Part shown: positions 1-12,675 of the stretch, one piece after another | Position numbering within the stretch: the first letter of the stretch is position 1 | How the letters are laid out: each line of letters begins with the position of its first letter | Origin: Eonycteris spelaea | Taxonomy: Eukaryota > Chordata > Mammalia > Chiroptera > Pteropodidae | Length of the DNA stretch: 64,000 bases | Assembly: GCA_003508835.1 (NCBI GenBank) | Contig: PUFA01000164.1 | Span: 434,001-498,000, forward strand | Reading direction: 5' to 3' | Program-made: the position numbers and the translations under genes | Notes under the pieces: model-generated | Database searches by the model: none | Told to the model about the DNA's origin: nothing | The model's input: only the letters and a program-made list of their open reading frames with translations

Positions 1-1250
1 GAAGGTCATGTGTCATAATAGATGTAAAAACTTAGAGTTATCATTACTAAGTTATACAGAAATGTTCAAAAATGGTAAAGTACATTCAGCTACCCAAATT
101 GCACAGTGATGATATTCTATTTAATTCAGCTAGAATCCAAGTTAAAGGCAGGTTTAATGGATGGGAAACCTTGTAGCTTCTTCATATCCTGATAAGCATT
201 GAATAAATACCAGTTGTAGCCACCTGAGTGAACTATAGATCCACAGGAGAGAATATTTTGAAATGCTGTTCATTTACTTCAGTTAGATTTTATAGGTGAC
301 TTGTCATCCTTTTCTGTTTGTTAATGTTATTTAATGTTATATCATATAAGAATATTTACAATGTCACTGTCATTATATTTGTAATATTGCATAATTAGCT
401 GTGAAAGATGAATATTTCTTGTGTGCTTATCTTCCTGTTTTCTGAAACCCTGTCGGCCACCTTGATTTATTGATTTTAAATGTCACATGGTATAAGCAAT
501 ATGATTATGAGATTTAAAACTTTATAATAAACTAAGAAACCAGGAAAAGATTTTACTTACTAATTTTGTGAATGAATTGGATTTTAAGAGTTTTGTAAAA
601 TTTAATTTTTAGTTTTTGAAGATATGTTAGATATTATAAATAGTACTGAATGGTTATAGTTAGGAGCATATGTATTCGTTTAAAAGTAATATAAAGATAT
701 CTTCAGAATTATTAGGATAAAATATCAAAAATGTTTCTATAAAACTTGAACTCTGAGGAAAGTAGCCTTTCTTCCATTCTTCAAAAGAAACTAAAATGCC
801 TTTCATTTGTACAGCATTTAATTTTTTTAAAAATTAGTATTTATTGTTTTATTACAATCACATGTAAGTTTTTCATATTCACATGTCTCTTAAGCTTTAT
901 ACTATTGCTAATACTACCACCACCACCAACAATAATAAATATTTTAGTTAAATGGTAAAAGACTGCAGATTTTCAAGGGTAAAATAATAGGCAGGGAGCT
1001 ATAGCAGTGTGAGTGGTGATAGGGGATTGGAGACTTGAGTGAGGGAAGACCAGATAATAACTTCTATGGAAGGAGTCAGCATAAAACAGGTAGTATATAT
1101 ATGTGATTATAGGCAGTTTTTCTTTTAATGTTATTAACCTCACTTGCATTGTAAGTTGTTTGTGTCTTAGATGGAATAGTATTTCTTGTTCATAATCATA
1201 ATAGATACTCAGTGTGTCAGTGATAATTCTTAATCATGCACTGCAGTAAA
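1..1250. other. A+T-rich intronic DNA, nothing recognised
   Basis: No repeat family, coding exon or RNA gene recognised. A small CCACCACCACCAACAAT run at about 916-932 is a minor simple repeat. Confidence 0.5.
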
Positions 1251-1254
1251 ATAT

Positions 1255-1475
1255 AAATAATAGCAATAGTAATAGTAATGGCTAGTGTTGATTGTTTACT
1301 ATAAGCCAAATAATGTGTGTATGTGCAATACCTGAAATCCTATGAGATGTAATGATTTCCCAGATGAGGAAACAGAGGCACAGAGTGGTTAAGTCACTTG
1401 GCAGAGGTCACTTAATCCTGACTAGTTCCATAATCTGTGTTCTTGACCATTGTGATACTGTCTTGTTATTTTCTA
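1255..1475 (-). repeat. MIR SINE
   Basis: Reads as the reverse complement of MIR: the core GATGAGGAAACAGAGGCACA is followed by GTGGTTAAGTCACTTGGC and AGAGGTCAC, the diagnostic central block, with a decayed tRNA-like end near 1440-1470. Confidence 0.8.
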
Positions 1476-1699
1476 TTGGATTCTTTTTCTTAAATTTTGA
1501 AATATTATATATTCATTGTATCAAATGGAGCAAATAGGTATATTGCCTCTTGTATGCTTCTTGATACATACAAAAACATATACTAGATATTTAGAGATTA
1601 ACATACTCTACTAATATTATTTAACTTTTGCCTTCATAAGAATGTATCTTTTCTTAGCTGAAAATTTGCAAGGGAACTTTAGTTGGACGAAGTATTTTC

Positions 1700-1830
1700 A
1701 TCTTCTTTGGAGTTAGACAGACCTGAGTTTGAAGCTTAGCCATACCGGTCTACTAATTGTACCCTTGGGCCAGCTCCTTAACATTTCTGAGTCCAAGTAT
1801 CCTGTGAAGTGATTATCATCATTTCCATTG
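1700..1830 (+). repeat. MIR SINE fragment
   Basis: Forward MIR order: GAGTTAGACAGACCTGAGTT, then ACCCTTGGGCCAGCTCCTTA and a CTGAGTCC remnant of the CCTCAGTTTCC block. Confidence 0.65.
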
Positions 1831-2459
1831 TTCTATTAGTAATCATCCTAGAAAGTGAAGAAAATCGATGAAACTGTATTCTAGGTTAAACATTTATTAC
1901 AGTCTTTCCATATAAATTTTAATAACTGACATAAATAAATCTGGAAAGAAATCCTGTGAATTAAGAATAGATCATCTGAACTGATTTATTTGAGCATTAA
2001 TTGATAATTCTGAGAACTAAGTGATTGTCTTTATTATACAGTGATACATTTGGAATTGCTTGATTGGCTATATTTACTTGGTTAATTTCTTTGTGAATTG
2101 CTCAAAGTATGCATCAAAACTTAAAATAATTCTTTCAAGAAAACAGGATAGGAAAGGTTGTATGTCAACTGCTTTTATTCATACTCTTTTCACGATTCAT
2201 CTTGTTTCTTAGGTTTTATCTTGAGTAGATAAGAACTAATGACTTTTCCTGTCTGAGTAGGGGATAATTTGCTGTTGTTCCTTGGAGATTTCTGAAAGAT
2301 ACACTTTTAAGCATAATCTAAAATGCTCTTACTACTGTCTTACAAGGGAAAAGAACTTTCTCTCTCTGTTTTTTAACTCCCCTGAATATGTTGTCCCAAA
2401 TATATGTGGTTTTTAAAGGAGAGTCAGGAGGTGTAATTTTTTATATGTATAAATTTGTG

Positions 2460-3420
2460 TAACCATCACCACAGGGCTCCCTTTAATGGCTGCACCCATT
2501 CTTTCTTCTCTACCACCATCCCATTGGTGGCATACATTAATCTTTTCTTCATTTGTATAATTTTGTTATTTTAAGGATGTTATATAAATAGAATCATACA
2601 ATATGTAACTTTTTTAAAAAAATTTATTTTCAAATAATCATAGATCCATAGGAAGTTATAAATACAGTATAGCGGTCCCTCCCATTTACTCTTAGTTTGC
2701 CCCAGTAGTTATAGCTTGCATAACTATATTATATCAAATCCAGGAAATTGGCATTGGTACAGTGTATGTGTATATATAGTTCTATGGTATTTCATCACAT
2801 GTGTAGATTCCTGTAACGACCACTGAAATCAAGGTAAGGAACTATTCAATCACCACAAAGATCTCATTCTACTCTTTATAGTCACACCCACATCTTTCTT
2901 GCCTCCAGTCCACTCCACCATAATCCCTGGCAACCACTAAACTGCTTTCCATATAATTTTGTCATTTCAAGAATATTGTATATATGGACTCAAATGGTAT
3001 GTGACCTTTTAAGATTTATTTTTTTTTCTCAGCATAATGCTCTTGTGATCCATCTAAATTGTTGTATGTATCCACCCTTGGTTCTTTTTATCACTGCATA
3101 GTATTAGTTTGTTTAACCAGTCATCTGTTGAAGGACATTGGGATTGTTTCCAGCTTTGAGCTATTATGAATAAAGCTGCCATCAAGGTTTGTTTACATAT
3201 GGTAATTGCATGTTTAGTTTTCTAAGAAACTACCAAACTGTGTCCCAGAGTTGCTATACCATTACATTCCTAATAGCAGTGCAAAAGTGATCTCGGTTTT
3301 CTGCATCCTGTCCAGCATTTGGTACTGTTACTACTTTTTCTCCATTCTGATAGGTGTGTAGTGATCTCATTGTGGTTTTAATTTGCTTTTCCCAATGGCT
3401 AATGAAGTTGAATATCCCTC
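2460..3420 (-). mobile_element. LINE-1 (old L1M type) 3' end
   Basis: Reverse complement of an L1 ORF2 end plus 3' UTR. On the + strand it reads GTATTAGTTTGTTTAACC, CATCTGTTGAAGGACATTGG, GTTTCCAGCTTTGAGCTATT and TGATCTCATTGTGGTTTTAA, the classic antisense L1 series. Many substitutions and no usable frame; an old, dead copy. Confidence 0.75.
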
Positions 3421-3479
3421 TTCCCTCGCCCCATCAAATACTTTTTGAGTTAGAAACCGACTTGTTTAAAGAAGTATTT

Positions 3480-4500
3480 TTTTTCTGGCTTGGACAGGTG
3501 AGGAGAGAAATAAGAGACAGGAAAATTAATTTGAAAATTATTGAAATAGTTTAGGTGGGAAATTTAGAAGGCTTCTTGGGTAGGCAAGGTGACCAGAGAA
3601 AAAATGATGGGAATGCCTGGATGACTGTGAATAGGTAAGGATAATGGAGAGAAAAAGTAAAATGAAAATTTGGGTATTGATGTTTGATGACTGAAAGTTT
3701 AGGGTACTATTGACTAGAATAGATAGTTCAGAATTTTATTTTTAACTTAGGGAAGATGACTAATTTGGTTTCAGTATGGTCATTTTGAGTGCAGATGGAT
3801 GATTTGGGTGGAGGTGTCTAGAAAACAGTTATACATCTGAGTCTGTAGCATAGAAGGATTAGGGCTAGACTTATTTGAAGATCAAATATGGAGAGATGAT
3901 GCTTCTCATTTTGCTTGATTATGGAAAATAGTAAGCAGAAGAAATATATAAATCAGAGACTGAAGGAAATCCAGGAAGGACCAAATTATTAGACATTGGT
4001 GGTCAATAGAGTCACAGCCTATAGAAGATTGAGGACGATAAGGATAAAAGAAAGGTATTGGAGGCAGTTTAAGTCCACTGACTTGTGCAAATGCCAGATC
4101 TGAAGGAACTGAGGTGTAAATGTGAACAATGAGTGTGGGATTTTAAAAAAAAAACCAGGAGAAATAAGCATGTTTATATAAATATAAATATAAATATAAA
4201 TATAAATATAAATATAAATATAAATATAAAAGAGGAACCAATGGAACCATGAAAAGTTTGAGATACATGTGAGAGCAAACCATCTCAAAGCTTCAGAGTG
4301 AAGGTTCTTGATCAAAGCAAGGTGTGATGGGAATATTAGGGATAATATCAAGGGATAAGAGACATACCATCTTTGTCGAGGAAATTAAATATATCTTTTA
4401 TGGACCCAAAAAGGAAGGAATAGAAGGATGTGCCAAACAGATATTTTTTGAGGAGGGAGACACAGGGCCAGCATGGGATGGCTTCCTTGATTTTCTTAGG
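3480..4500 (-). repeat. Probable degraded LINE-2 (interrupted by a hexamer array)
   Basis: Purine-rich sequence whose order (GATGATTTGGGTGGAGGTGT, then CATCTGAGTC and a run of GGAGAGATGAT) resembles the antisense reverse-transcriptase region of L2. Heavily diverged, so the assignment is tentative. Confidence 0.35.
4173..4231. repeat. (AAATAT)n hexamer array
   Basis: About ten near-perfect tandem copies of a 6-bp A/T-only unit. It accounts for the tyrosine/isoleucine-repeat open frame on the minus strand, which is therefore not a gene. Confidence 0.95.
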
Positions 4501-4852
4501 AAAGTAGATTGTTTTGTATAAGATATTTTGGATGATTCCAGATTATTTATTTTTAAAACTGTGGCTTGATTAATGCCTCAGGATATGCTCAAATACAGCC
4601 TTTCATTAAAATGTTTAAACAGCAGCAACAGCAAAAAGAAGTGCCAGCAGCATAAACAATATATCTTATAATCCTATCAGTGGGTTTGTTTTTAAAAGGG
4701 ACACACACATTACTACATATATATCTTGCCAGAAAGAAATTGTACTTAAAAAATTTTTATGGAGAACATGAGAATAAACTAATCACATATAATATGTAGT
4801 TTTAAAAAAGACCACCCAAACCAAAATTTACGACTCTCTCAAATCAACCAGG

Positions 4853-4869
4853 TTTTTGTTTTGTTTTGT

Positions 4870-4901
<32 letters not shown>

Positions 4902-4904
4902 CTT

Positions 4905-4935
<31 letters not shown>

Positions 4936-4943
4936 TTTTTTTT
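4853..4943. repeat. (TTTTG)n array followed by a CT-rich tract
   Basis: About nine GTTTT units (to about 4897), then CTTT and CT dinucleotide runs ending in poly-T. A compound microsatellite. Confidence 0.95.
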
Positions 4944-4949
4944 ACTGAT

Positions 4950-6000
4950 GCAGGATAGATGTAAGGATTCCTGGTGAAATCATTGTTAATGTTGACTGTT
5001 AATTCAGTGTAGGTTGTGGGAGTCTGTGGTCCTAGGAAGTAAAAGAAGGGAAAGACTCATTCAGCTAGAGGAGAATGGGAATAGTGAAGGAAATGCCATT
5101 TGTTGTATTGCATGTAGAGTTTTTGTTTGGGAGAGCTTGTGGTAGTGTGTTATACCATCATTAATCACCGAGATTTGGTATTTCATCTAACAGAAGTACC
5201 TTTGTGATACAATGAAATATTTTATTTTCTTGGCAATGTAAGTTTACATAACTTGCAGTGAAATGTGAGCCAGTATTGGTCTAGACTAAAGGCACAAGAA
5301 GATTTAACTGTGATGCAGAAGTAGTAAAAAAGTAAATAAAGTGACCTGAGTTTTGTGCTAAAACAATTAAGATACTAAGTAGTTCTGGTGTCATTAAAAT
5401 AGTAACAGGCTTTGTACCATTTTATTCATTGATTTAATAGTACATTATGCTATTTCAAACATTTGATCCTGTGATTGTTGGTTTCTATTAATAGTTGGAA
5501 TTTATTTACTTCATTCCACTTGTTCACAAATATTATTTGATCTTACTTGAGCATTACAGATTTAAAAGCTTTAGAACATGGAAAATTAAAATCATGCTTT
5601 TCACTTGGATTACATAAAATCTCTTTATAACTGATTTTAAAACCCGATGCATGATAGTATTTACACAGATGTTCAGAAAGTAAATAATAGTGGTAGGGAT
5701 TGTTACAGGGATTATGCTGTCATTAGCTGTTGTAGTTGCTTTTTTTCCCCCCTAGGATAAGAAGTCATAGACATAAGTGTCAACTGAAAAGTTTGTTTGG
5801 AATGAGAAAAAAACTCAGATGGTTTCTTGTCACACTCAGAATAAAAATATCCTGACTCCTAACCTGTCTAATTGTTGAGTTTCATTTTGTAAAACTGCTA
5901 TTATTTTACTCTCCTCTAGTCAGTATTTTTGTTTGTTTCTTTCTTTGTTTTTGTTTTAGGGCCTTCGCATTTGTTCTTCCTGCACCATGAATTACTCTTT
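4950..6000. other. Intronic DNA, nothing recognised
   Basis: No repeat or gene recognised. A poly-T run of about 18 lies at 6009-6026, just before the L2 fragment. Confidence 0.45.
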
Positions 6001-6029
6001 TCCACTCCTTTTTTTTTTTTTTTTTTCCT

Positions 6030-6420
6030 TTTTTGGTGGTCCCTTGAACACTAGCATGTTAGGCCGTTACCATTTGTTTTTCCCTCATCCTGGAATGCTT
6101 TCCCCCTAGATATTTACGTTCGTGTCCTCACTTTATTCAGGTCTCTATCCTCAAATGTCATCTTCTAAGAGAAAATTTTCTTGTCTAAAATAGCCTTGCC
6201 CTCCCAAACATTTTTTTTATCACACCCTCTCCCCTTTCCATGTTGTTTTCAGTATAGCACACTTAATCTTACCTAATGTATTTTGTATTTGCTTACTGTC
6301 TCCAACACTATAAGGCAGGAATTTTTTTGCCTTGTTCACATTTCTGTCCTTAGCTTCTAGAACACCAATTGTCCAGGGGGAGATATTCTAGTAGGTATTG
6401 ATGGATGGATAAATACTTGT
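6030..6420 (+). repeat. LINE-2 3' end
   Basis: Forward L2 order: CATCCTGGAATGCTTTCCCC, TCAAATGTCATCTTCTAAGA, TCACACCCTCTCCCCTTTCC, then CTTGTTCACATTTCTGTCC and CTAGAACACCAATT. The block TAAGGCAGGAATTTTTTTGC matches the L2 'gagggcagggac' segment. Confidence 0.8.
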
Positions 6421-7129
6421 CTAATTAAATTATGAAGACCAGTTACTATGGAGTTGGTACTTTGTAGATATTTGAATAATGGGTTAGCTGTATGGGGTGA
6501 TTAGCAGAGGGATAAATATCCACAGTAGAGGTCCAGATTCTGTGACCATGTGACATAGGCTGGGAAAGCATAGTTTCACATCCTGCTTGCCACAGTGGTT
6601 GGCCTAGGACATCTTGGCCCAAACTGAGTTCGTGGGCAGAATACCTGGCTCTATTCCGTGAGGTCTTGCTATCCCCCGGTTTACTGTAGCTCTTCTTAGA
6701 GTCTGTGAGCCATTCAATCTCAGACTCCTTTTAATACTTGCTGTTTTTCCCTGTGAGTAATGAAAATTTTGTGTGTTTCTTGCACTCTAAGAGTTCTGCC
6801 CAATACAGGTGAGAAGAGACAGGTCATGTGAATTAGTTCAGATATTTATAACTATTATCATTAGCTTTGAGCTGATATTGGTCTGTGGAAAGGGCTGCTG
6901 AGTATAGTTCTGCATTTTCAAGTTCTTTTGTTTTAGGTCTCCAAGGCTGAGTAGAAGATAAGGAAAAAATTTTACATCTATATTTTAAGAACTCAAGTTA
7001 TAGCACATATAAGTGTCCATAGATTTCTACACATTATTACCAATGGCTAGAGAATTACTCATTTGTTTTTCAGTAGATATTTAATGAGTGTTTATCTTGT
7101 GTAGGATATTTTACTTACATGCAAAGGTT

Positions 7130-7700
7130 AATTAATTCATTTGTCAGAGTCGTTTATTGAATGAAAGTTCTATGCTGTGCTTTATGGGGGCAGAGATGAA
7201 CAAGCCCTGGCCTCTGCCCTAAAGGAGGCTGCTGCCCAGAAGAAGGGTGAGTGACAAGCAAACAGATATGTACAAAGCAATGTGGAAGTGTGAGAACACC
7301 AAGGAGGTAGTTAGCAGTTGTGAGGTTAAGGCATGGGACAGATACGAGTTTCCTGGAAGGCTCTAAAGGAATGGAAAAGATGAAAAGGTGTTTACTAGAG
7401 AGAGACATGAGTTATATAGAAGTAGAACTGGAATTATAAAGAGCAGAGTTGTGGGTCTTCTGGACCAGTGGGAAGAACAGCTCTGCAGAATGGCAGGAGC
7501 ACATAGCCTCAGGGGAGGAGGGATTGGGTGAGGGATAGAACTGAAGAGGAGGCAGAATAGGCTAAGAGCTGGGACTGTATCTCGAAGGCAGTAAAGAGTT
7601 ACTTAAAAGATTTATTTAAGGGAATAGCAGAGCACATTGGTATTTAGCAGGGTCCCTGGCACGACAAAGTGGAATATGGGCCGAAGGTATATAAGACAAG
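7130..7700 (-). repeat. Probable LINE-2 3' region
   Basis: Starts like antisense L2 (GTTTATTGAATGAAAGTTCT, then GCAGAGATGAACAAGCCCTG) and continues in purine-rich sequence with AAGGCAGTAAAGAGTTACTT. Diverged. The 84-aa open frame inside it is incidental. Confidence 0.5.
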
Positions 7701-7864
7701 GCAGGATGACCACGAAGGGCAGATATCTGAAGCCGCATGATCTTAGATACAGACTCATCTTTAGAGAAAGAAGAGAATCAGGGAACGTTACCTGAGCAGA
7801 GGCTCCAGATTCAGCTTCAAGAGGGCATTAGGTACAGTAGACGTGCTACCGAATCAGGTTCGGC

Positions 7865-8345
7865 TGCCTGCTGCCCATAAGCCAATAATTCATAAGCCAG
7901 TAACTTGAGAGACAAGAGTTTGGTAGAAAGAAAGCAGATTTATTTAAGAGCTGCCACCCTGAGAGGGTGGTGGACTGCTGTCACAAAGGTGGTACCGCAC
8001 TCTAGTGCAGGCAGGGGTTACAGGGAGGGGGCTGGGCAAGAGATAAGGGAGAAACTCCAAAGCCCCCGGGAAAGGGCTGCATCCTGGTAGCCAAGGCCAT
8101 CTATTTTGTCCTTACAGCCTTGCTTATTTCTCGGGCCATTTGCGGGGAGAGGCAAGTAAAACAAAGGGATTAACAAGGAGGGGGTGGGGAGCTCATCTTT
8201 TCCTGTGTGAGTCAGTGTGGTGAACTCCCCTTGGCAGCATGCTCTGGTAAGCAACCTGGAGCTAGCTGGTCAAGGGGAGGTTGGGGAGGATTTCTGCAGT
8301 CAACCTTCGGGCACCAAATGGTCTGGGCACTGTTAGCTCCCTTTA
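7865..8345 (-). mobile_element. LTR-like block (endogenous retroviral solo LTR?)
   Basis: Read on the minus strand, a C-rich stretch leads to AATAAA (7939-7944) followed by TCTTGTCTCTCAAGTTACTG, the typical R-U5 arrangement of a mammalian retroviral LTR. Local G+C is higher than in neighbours. No gag, pol or env reading frame adjoins it. The upstream (8345-8860) boundary is unclear, and no flanking duplication was found. Confidence 0.45.
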
Positions 8346-8567
8346 GAAGTGTGTTTCTAGAGTTCTCAACCAAGTAAACTGTTTATCTACAAGTTAGACA
8401 TTAGTTAACAAGGCATTTTTATGCACTTAAAATATGAGAGAGATTATAAGGACAAAAAGGGAACAGATAAAAATGGTTACAATCATATGACTATAATAAA
8501 ACCACAATAATCACAGTTACACATTCCTGATATGTCCAGTAGACATGACGTGTCAACTTCTCTAACA

Positions 8568-8591
8568 GTTGAGTTATCTCCATAACTCAAC
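8568..8591. repeat. Perfect short inverted repeat (hairpin)
   Basis: Arms GTTGAGTTAT and ATAACTCAAC are exact complements over 10 bp, separated by CTCC. Possibly chance in A+T-rich DNA; no function visible. Confidence 0.9.
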
Positions 8592-8859
8592 CGGTCAAAT
8601 TTCTTATTAAATGACAAACCTAGGCATCAGAAATGAGATCTTGGAAAACAGATGACTAGCATTGACCAGTATTTTTCGTGAAACAGCTTGGTCTGATGAG
8701 ATAGATATCTGGGGAAAATGGATCAAAGTTGAATGGGACACTTGACAAATATGTCTGTGGCTGGTTATTTATATAAAAGTTACTGGAGCCATAATCTCGT
8801 CTTTCCCCCACATAGATTATACATTTGATTTCTTCTAGTGTGAAGCATAAGTATTTTAT

Positions 8860-9590
8860 TCATATTCCAAAAATAAAGCAGTTCAAAAAAACTTGTGTGC
8901 TGAGTGGCAAATGCATTTAATGTTTATTTTTAGTGACTTTTATTTAGCCCTTGAATTTTTACAGACACTGTTGCATCAGAAAAATACTTTAAAAGATCAC
9001 TGGTCAAGTTCTAACAATTCCCCTAGAAAATTACAACAAAGAAATGTCTTCTGATAAGCTTGTTTAATATTAAATTTTAATTAGTACAAGCATTCAACTT
9101 GGTTTCGATTCAGTGTCTTCAAGTTTACCCTCTTCTATAAAATATTTATGTAGTAAAGATAGGTAAGAAGGTGGAAAACTAGTTGTGTAAAATATACATC
9201 TAACACGTGTTTTAAGGTGTTTGTGTATCTGTATATATGAATAGTATATATTGCTTTTTCAAAGAATTACCTACTTTTGGAATAATGTGGTAAAAATCTA
9301 ACAGTGATATATCATGTTTGAGGCTAAGTATATTTGATCAATTAAATTTGTAACCTTAGTCATTATTTTTATGGTACTGGAAGCACTATGTTTAGAGATA
9401 ATGAGAAGTAAACACATTCACTAACTTGTAGCGATGACATTTTACTAAAAACCATATAGTAATAGTTTGATTTTTTTCAGAAGTAGATTGGATCCACTGA
9501 GCATTGAAATAATTTGAGAATTCAGTAAATGTACTCTTAGTTTAGTTGCCTCAATGGTAAAGCTCAGAATTTATTTGACTTTATTTGAAA
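8860..9590. other. A+T-rich intronic DNA, nothing recognised
   Basis: No repeat family or gene recognised. Confidence 0.4.
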
Positions 9591-9594
9591 TAAT

Positions 9595-9935
9595 AGAAGT
9601 AATAGTAATAGTGATGGTGATGGTTTTAATGGTGGTTAGTACTAGTAGGATCTAGTAGCCCTTAGCACAGAGCCCATTGTTTTACACAATACATGCTTTC
9701 TGAATAAATAATTCAAGGCATATTATACTTATACATTTCTTTCATTTATTATTTTTAGTTCTAACAGTAGCCATTTAAAGTAGGAAATATTCCCTTTATT
9801 TTACAAATGAGGAGATTGAGGCATTAAGGAATTAAATACTTGCTTCAAGATCATATAGCTAATAAGCATTTGAATCCAGACATGCCTGACTTTAAGCTCA
9901 GGTTGATATTATTACTGTGTACTTTCTACCTGATT
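9595..9935 (-). repeat. MIR SINE
   Basis: Antisense MIR core at 9795-9890: TTTACAAATGAGGAGATTGA, then a degraded TTAAGG block, TGCTTCAAGATCATATAGCT, and AATCCAGACATGCCTGACTT. The 5' part (9600-9700) holds a trinucleotide-like AGTAATAGTGATGG run. Confidence 0.75.
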
Positions 9936-10164
9936 TCTCACTTCTCCTTTCAGTCTTATATTAGAATCCTCGTGTTTAACCCTGGCTACAGTCAGAGCTT
10001 ACACAGTATTGATTTTGTATTGTAGGCGGTTGGAAAAGAGAATCCCACTAGAACGAATAGCCAATAGTGTTGTGTTTGCTGGTGGTGTTGGTCAGAATCC
10101 TGATAGATTTCCCAGGATCATTACCGCAGTCCTAGGACATCAATTCACTGTATGGTTTGTAGGT

Positions 10165-10610
10165 GATTAAGTCACCAAAAAAGATGTGACTTGCACAAGT
10201 ACTAGCAGATGGAACAATGCTTTACTCACATGGAGAAGAGGCAGAACAAGGTCAGCTTTAGTAGTGAATGTCAGTTCCCTGTGGCCCGTGAGTCTCACCC
10301 TGCAAACCAGCTGACTCAGGGAGGTGGCCTCTGTGCACCCCTTTGTGCTACAGATATAGGACCCCATTCCCTTCCTGCCCGGAACAGAGATAGCAGTGGG
10401 GTTGACCAGATGCCACAGGACATAGAGGCTTAAGCAGACCAAAGAAGTACATGTCAAACCCAGAACAGGTAAAGATGTTCCCAAACAAAGAGATATGACT
10501 AGTACAGGCTGAGAGCTCTTTATCTGTAAGGAAACCTTCTGGGCCCAGGACATTCTTAAGAGGCTATGCAAGGGCGACAAGCTGCACTTGACTACCTTTC
10601 TCAACCATAC
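10165..10610. other. G+C-richer block of unknown origin, LTR-like texture
   Basis: About 450 bp with higher G+C than its surroundings and a 145-codon minus-strand frame that shows no recognisable domain. The composition resembles a decayed LTR, but I see no AATAAA or terminal TG/CA to prove it. Confidence 0.3.
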
Positions 10611-10619
10611 TTATGTTGT

Positions 10620-11560
10620 ACCAGAAAGATCTTATGGTTAGGAGTTGGTTAAGAGAGGTCAACTCTATTTTAAGAATTATTCTTAATTGTTGGTATTAGT
10701 CCGACAATTGGATTAGAGATTTGTTTGTATTTTTAAGTTTGTATGTGGTGCTGTAAAAGTGTTAGGTTATTTGTATTCAATGTTATTAATCATTATAGGT
10801 AATCCTACTTTCTAATATTTACCAGTTTCCTAAACTATGGTACAGGGATCTATTTCTTTGTTATTTGGGATTCTGTCAAGATAGTTAATGTGGCTCTTTA
10901 TCCTAAAACTAACCACAGAGAAACTATAGAAGAGGGAAACACGGATCAGAGCAAATAACTAAAATAACTATGAAACACTCCAGGGATGACTGAGGCTGCT
11001 GTGAATTGGTATATGTTTGTAGGCGGTTCAGCCTAGAATACATGGTGGCATGAGTAATCAGAACATACATTATTTTAATTTTTTTTCCTTTAAATTTTGT
11101 TTTCATCTGATTTTCTACAGTGGCCTTGAAATGATAATTGCCTGCCCTTCTGCTACAGAAATTGATGTCAGTAGGATTCCGTTAGGGCAGCATGAAAGCC
11201 CTGTTGGGGTGAGAAGCTGATGAAAACAGGTACAAGTTAACTGGCAAACCCAGGGCACCTATTCTTCCTAGGGCTTGCAGATTATGCTCTACAGAGATTG
11301 CTTTCTCCAGTGCTGCTGCTTTTCAGAGTTAAAAAGGCTAATCCCTTTCAAAGGAGTTGCCTGGCTGTAGGCAGCAAAAGCAATGATCAAGAGAGGCTGT
11401 TTGGTGCTTGTGGCTCATCCCTTCCATCTTTCTCAATTTCTTCAGGCGGCATAATTGTAGAGCTTGGGTTTTGGCCATTTTCCACACACGTTTTCACATT
11501 TACTAGCTCATATCCTTTGGTGAATATGACTTCATAGGCCAATATAATTAGATGCATGAA
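10620..11560. other. Intronic DNA, nothing recognised
   Basis: No gene or repeat family recognised; the short open frames carry no known motif. Confidence 0.4.
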
Positions 11561-11569
11561 GAGTATAGA

Positions 11570-12180
11570 CTATTGAAAATAGAAAAAAAAAATGAACTGA
11601 ATAGTATATACCTCATGAAGCAGAATCATTCAAACAGAGGAATCAATAATTTAAAATAAACATAATAAATATACTCAGTGACAAAGGAGGATAGTAGTAG
11701 TATTAAGAATGAAGACGTCAAAAAGAACAAAATGAGAATATTAAATATGACAAATATAGAAGTGAAGTAAAGAACTTATTAAATCAGATAAATAGGATGG
11801 ATACAAGTGAAAAATGAGTTAATGAACTTGAAGATCATGTTGTAGAAATCTGAAGGCAGAAGAAAAATAAATAGAAAACATCCAGAAGGCTAAGAGATAC
11901 AGAGGAGATAGTAGTGTCAACATTCAAATAATAGGATTCCCAGAAGGGAGAAAAGAATTTGGAGGAAAGAGAAATATTCAAAGAAATAATGGTGTATTAT
12001 GAAGAATTAAGAAAGAACAAAGACTTCAGATTGAAAGGGCTAATAGAATGCCAAAGAAGAAAGATAAGAAATTCTAAATCTTGATAAACTAGAGAAATTT
12101 AAGGATAGCCAAAGAAATTAAAAAGTTCTGGAGCAAAAGAATAGATTATCCACAAGTTAACATGAATCAGACTGTTATCT
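11570..12180 (+). mobile_element. LINE-1 ORF1-like fragment
   Basis: Adenine-rich + strand typical of L1 ORF1, with GAACTTGAAGATCATGTTGT, TCTGAAGGCAGAAGAAAAAT, a GATTCCCAGAAGGGAG block and, near the end, AAAAAGTTCTGGAGCAAAAG. No intact frame remains. No ORF2 sequence follows, so it may be an old truncated L1 or a HAL1. Confidence 0.55.
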
Positions 12181-12675
12181 TTTCAGCCCTGAGCTTTTCT
12201 GTTATTCTGCATATTTGAAGTTAGGGAAATCATCTATATAATATATAATTCAAAACTTGGAAAATAAATTCATTATTCATGTTGCATTTGATAAAGTATT
12301 TTTCAATGTGATAAGGGACATATTTTGTTTATAATCTTCCTGTTTGCAAAAAGATTTAGGGTGGCCGATCACAGTATATAATTTTTGGATTTTGTATAAA
12401 TATTTGGGAAAAGTTGCTGTCATTTTCATTAAAGAGATACTTTTTTTTTTTTTTTGGTTCTATTTGATCTCATATTGGGGCATGTACTTTTTAAGAAATG
12501 TTTTTGTAGTCATATATATATATATGAAATGGATGCTTTTCTGTTTCTAATAATTGCATATGACACAAGTGATTTTCAGTTGCTCTTCATGCTCCTAGAT
12601 TTTTAATTATTTAATAGCATGTTATTGCTACTTACATACCAGAAATAAGTCATATTCATCTTCGGTTCAGAGATT

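Noticed and set aside
8308..8322. Retroviral primer-binding site next to the LTR-like block
   Set aside because: No copy of the proposed LTR lies on the correct side of it, and the match to a tRNA 3' end is short.
10167..10604. 145-codon minus-strand frame with hydrophobic stretches
   Set aside because: No recognisable domain, an overlapping frame on the other strand, and LTR-like composition. No splice sites or conserved motif support a gene.
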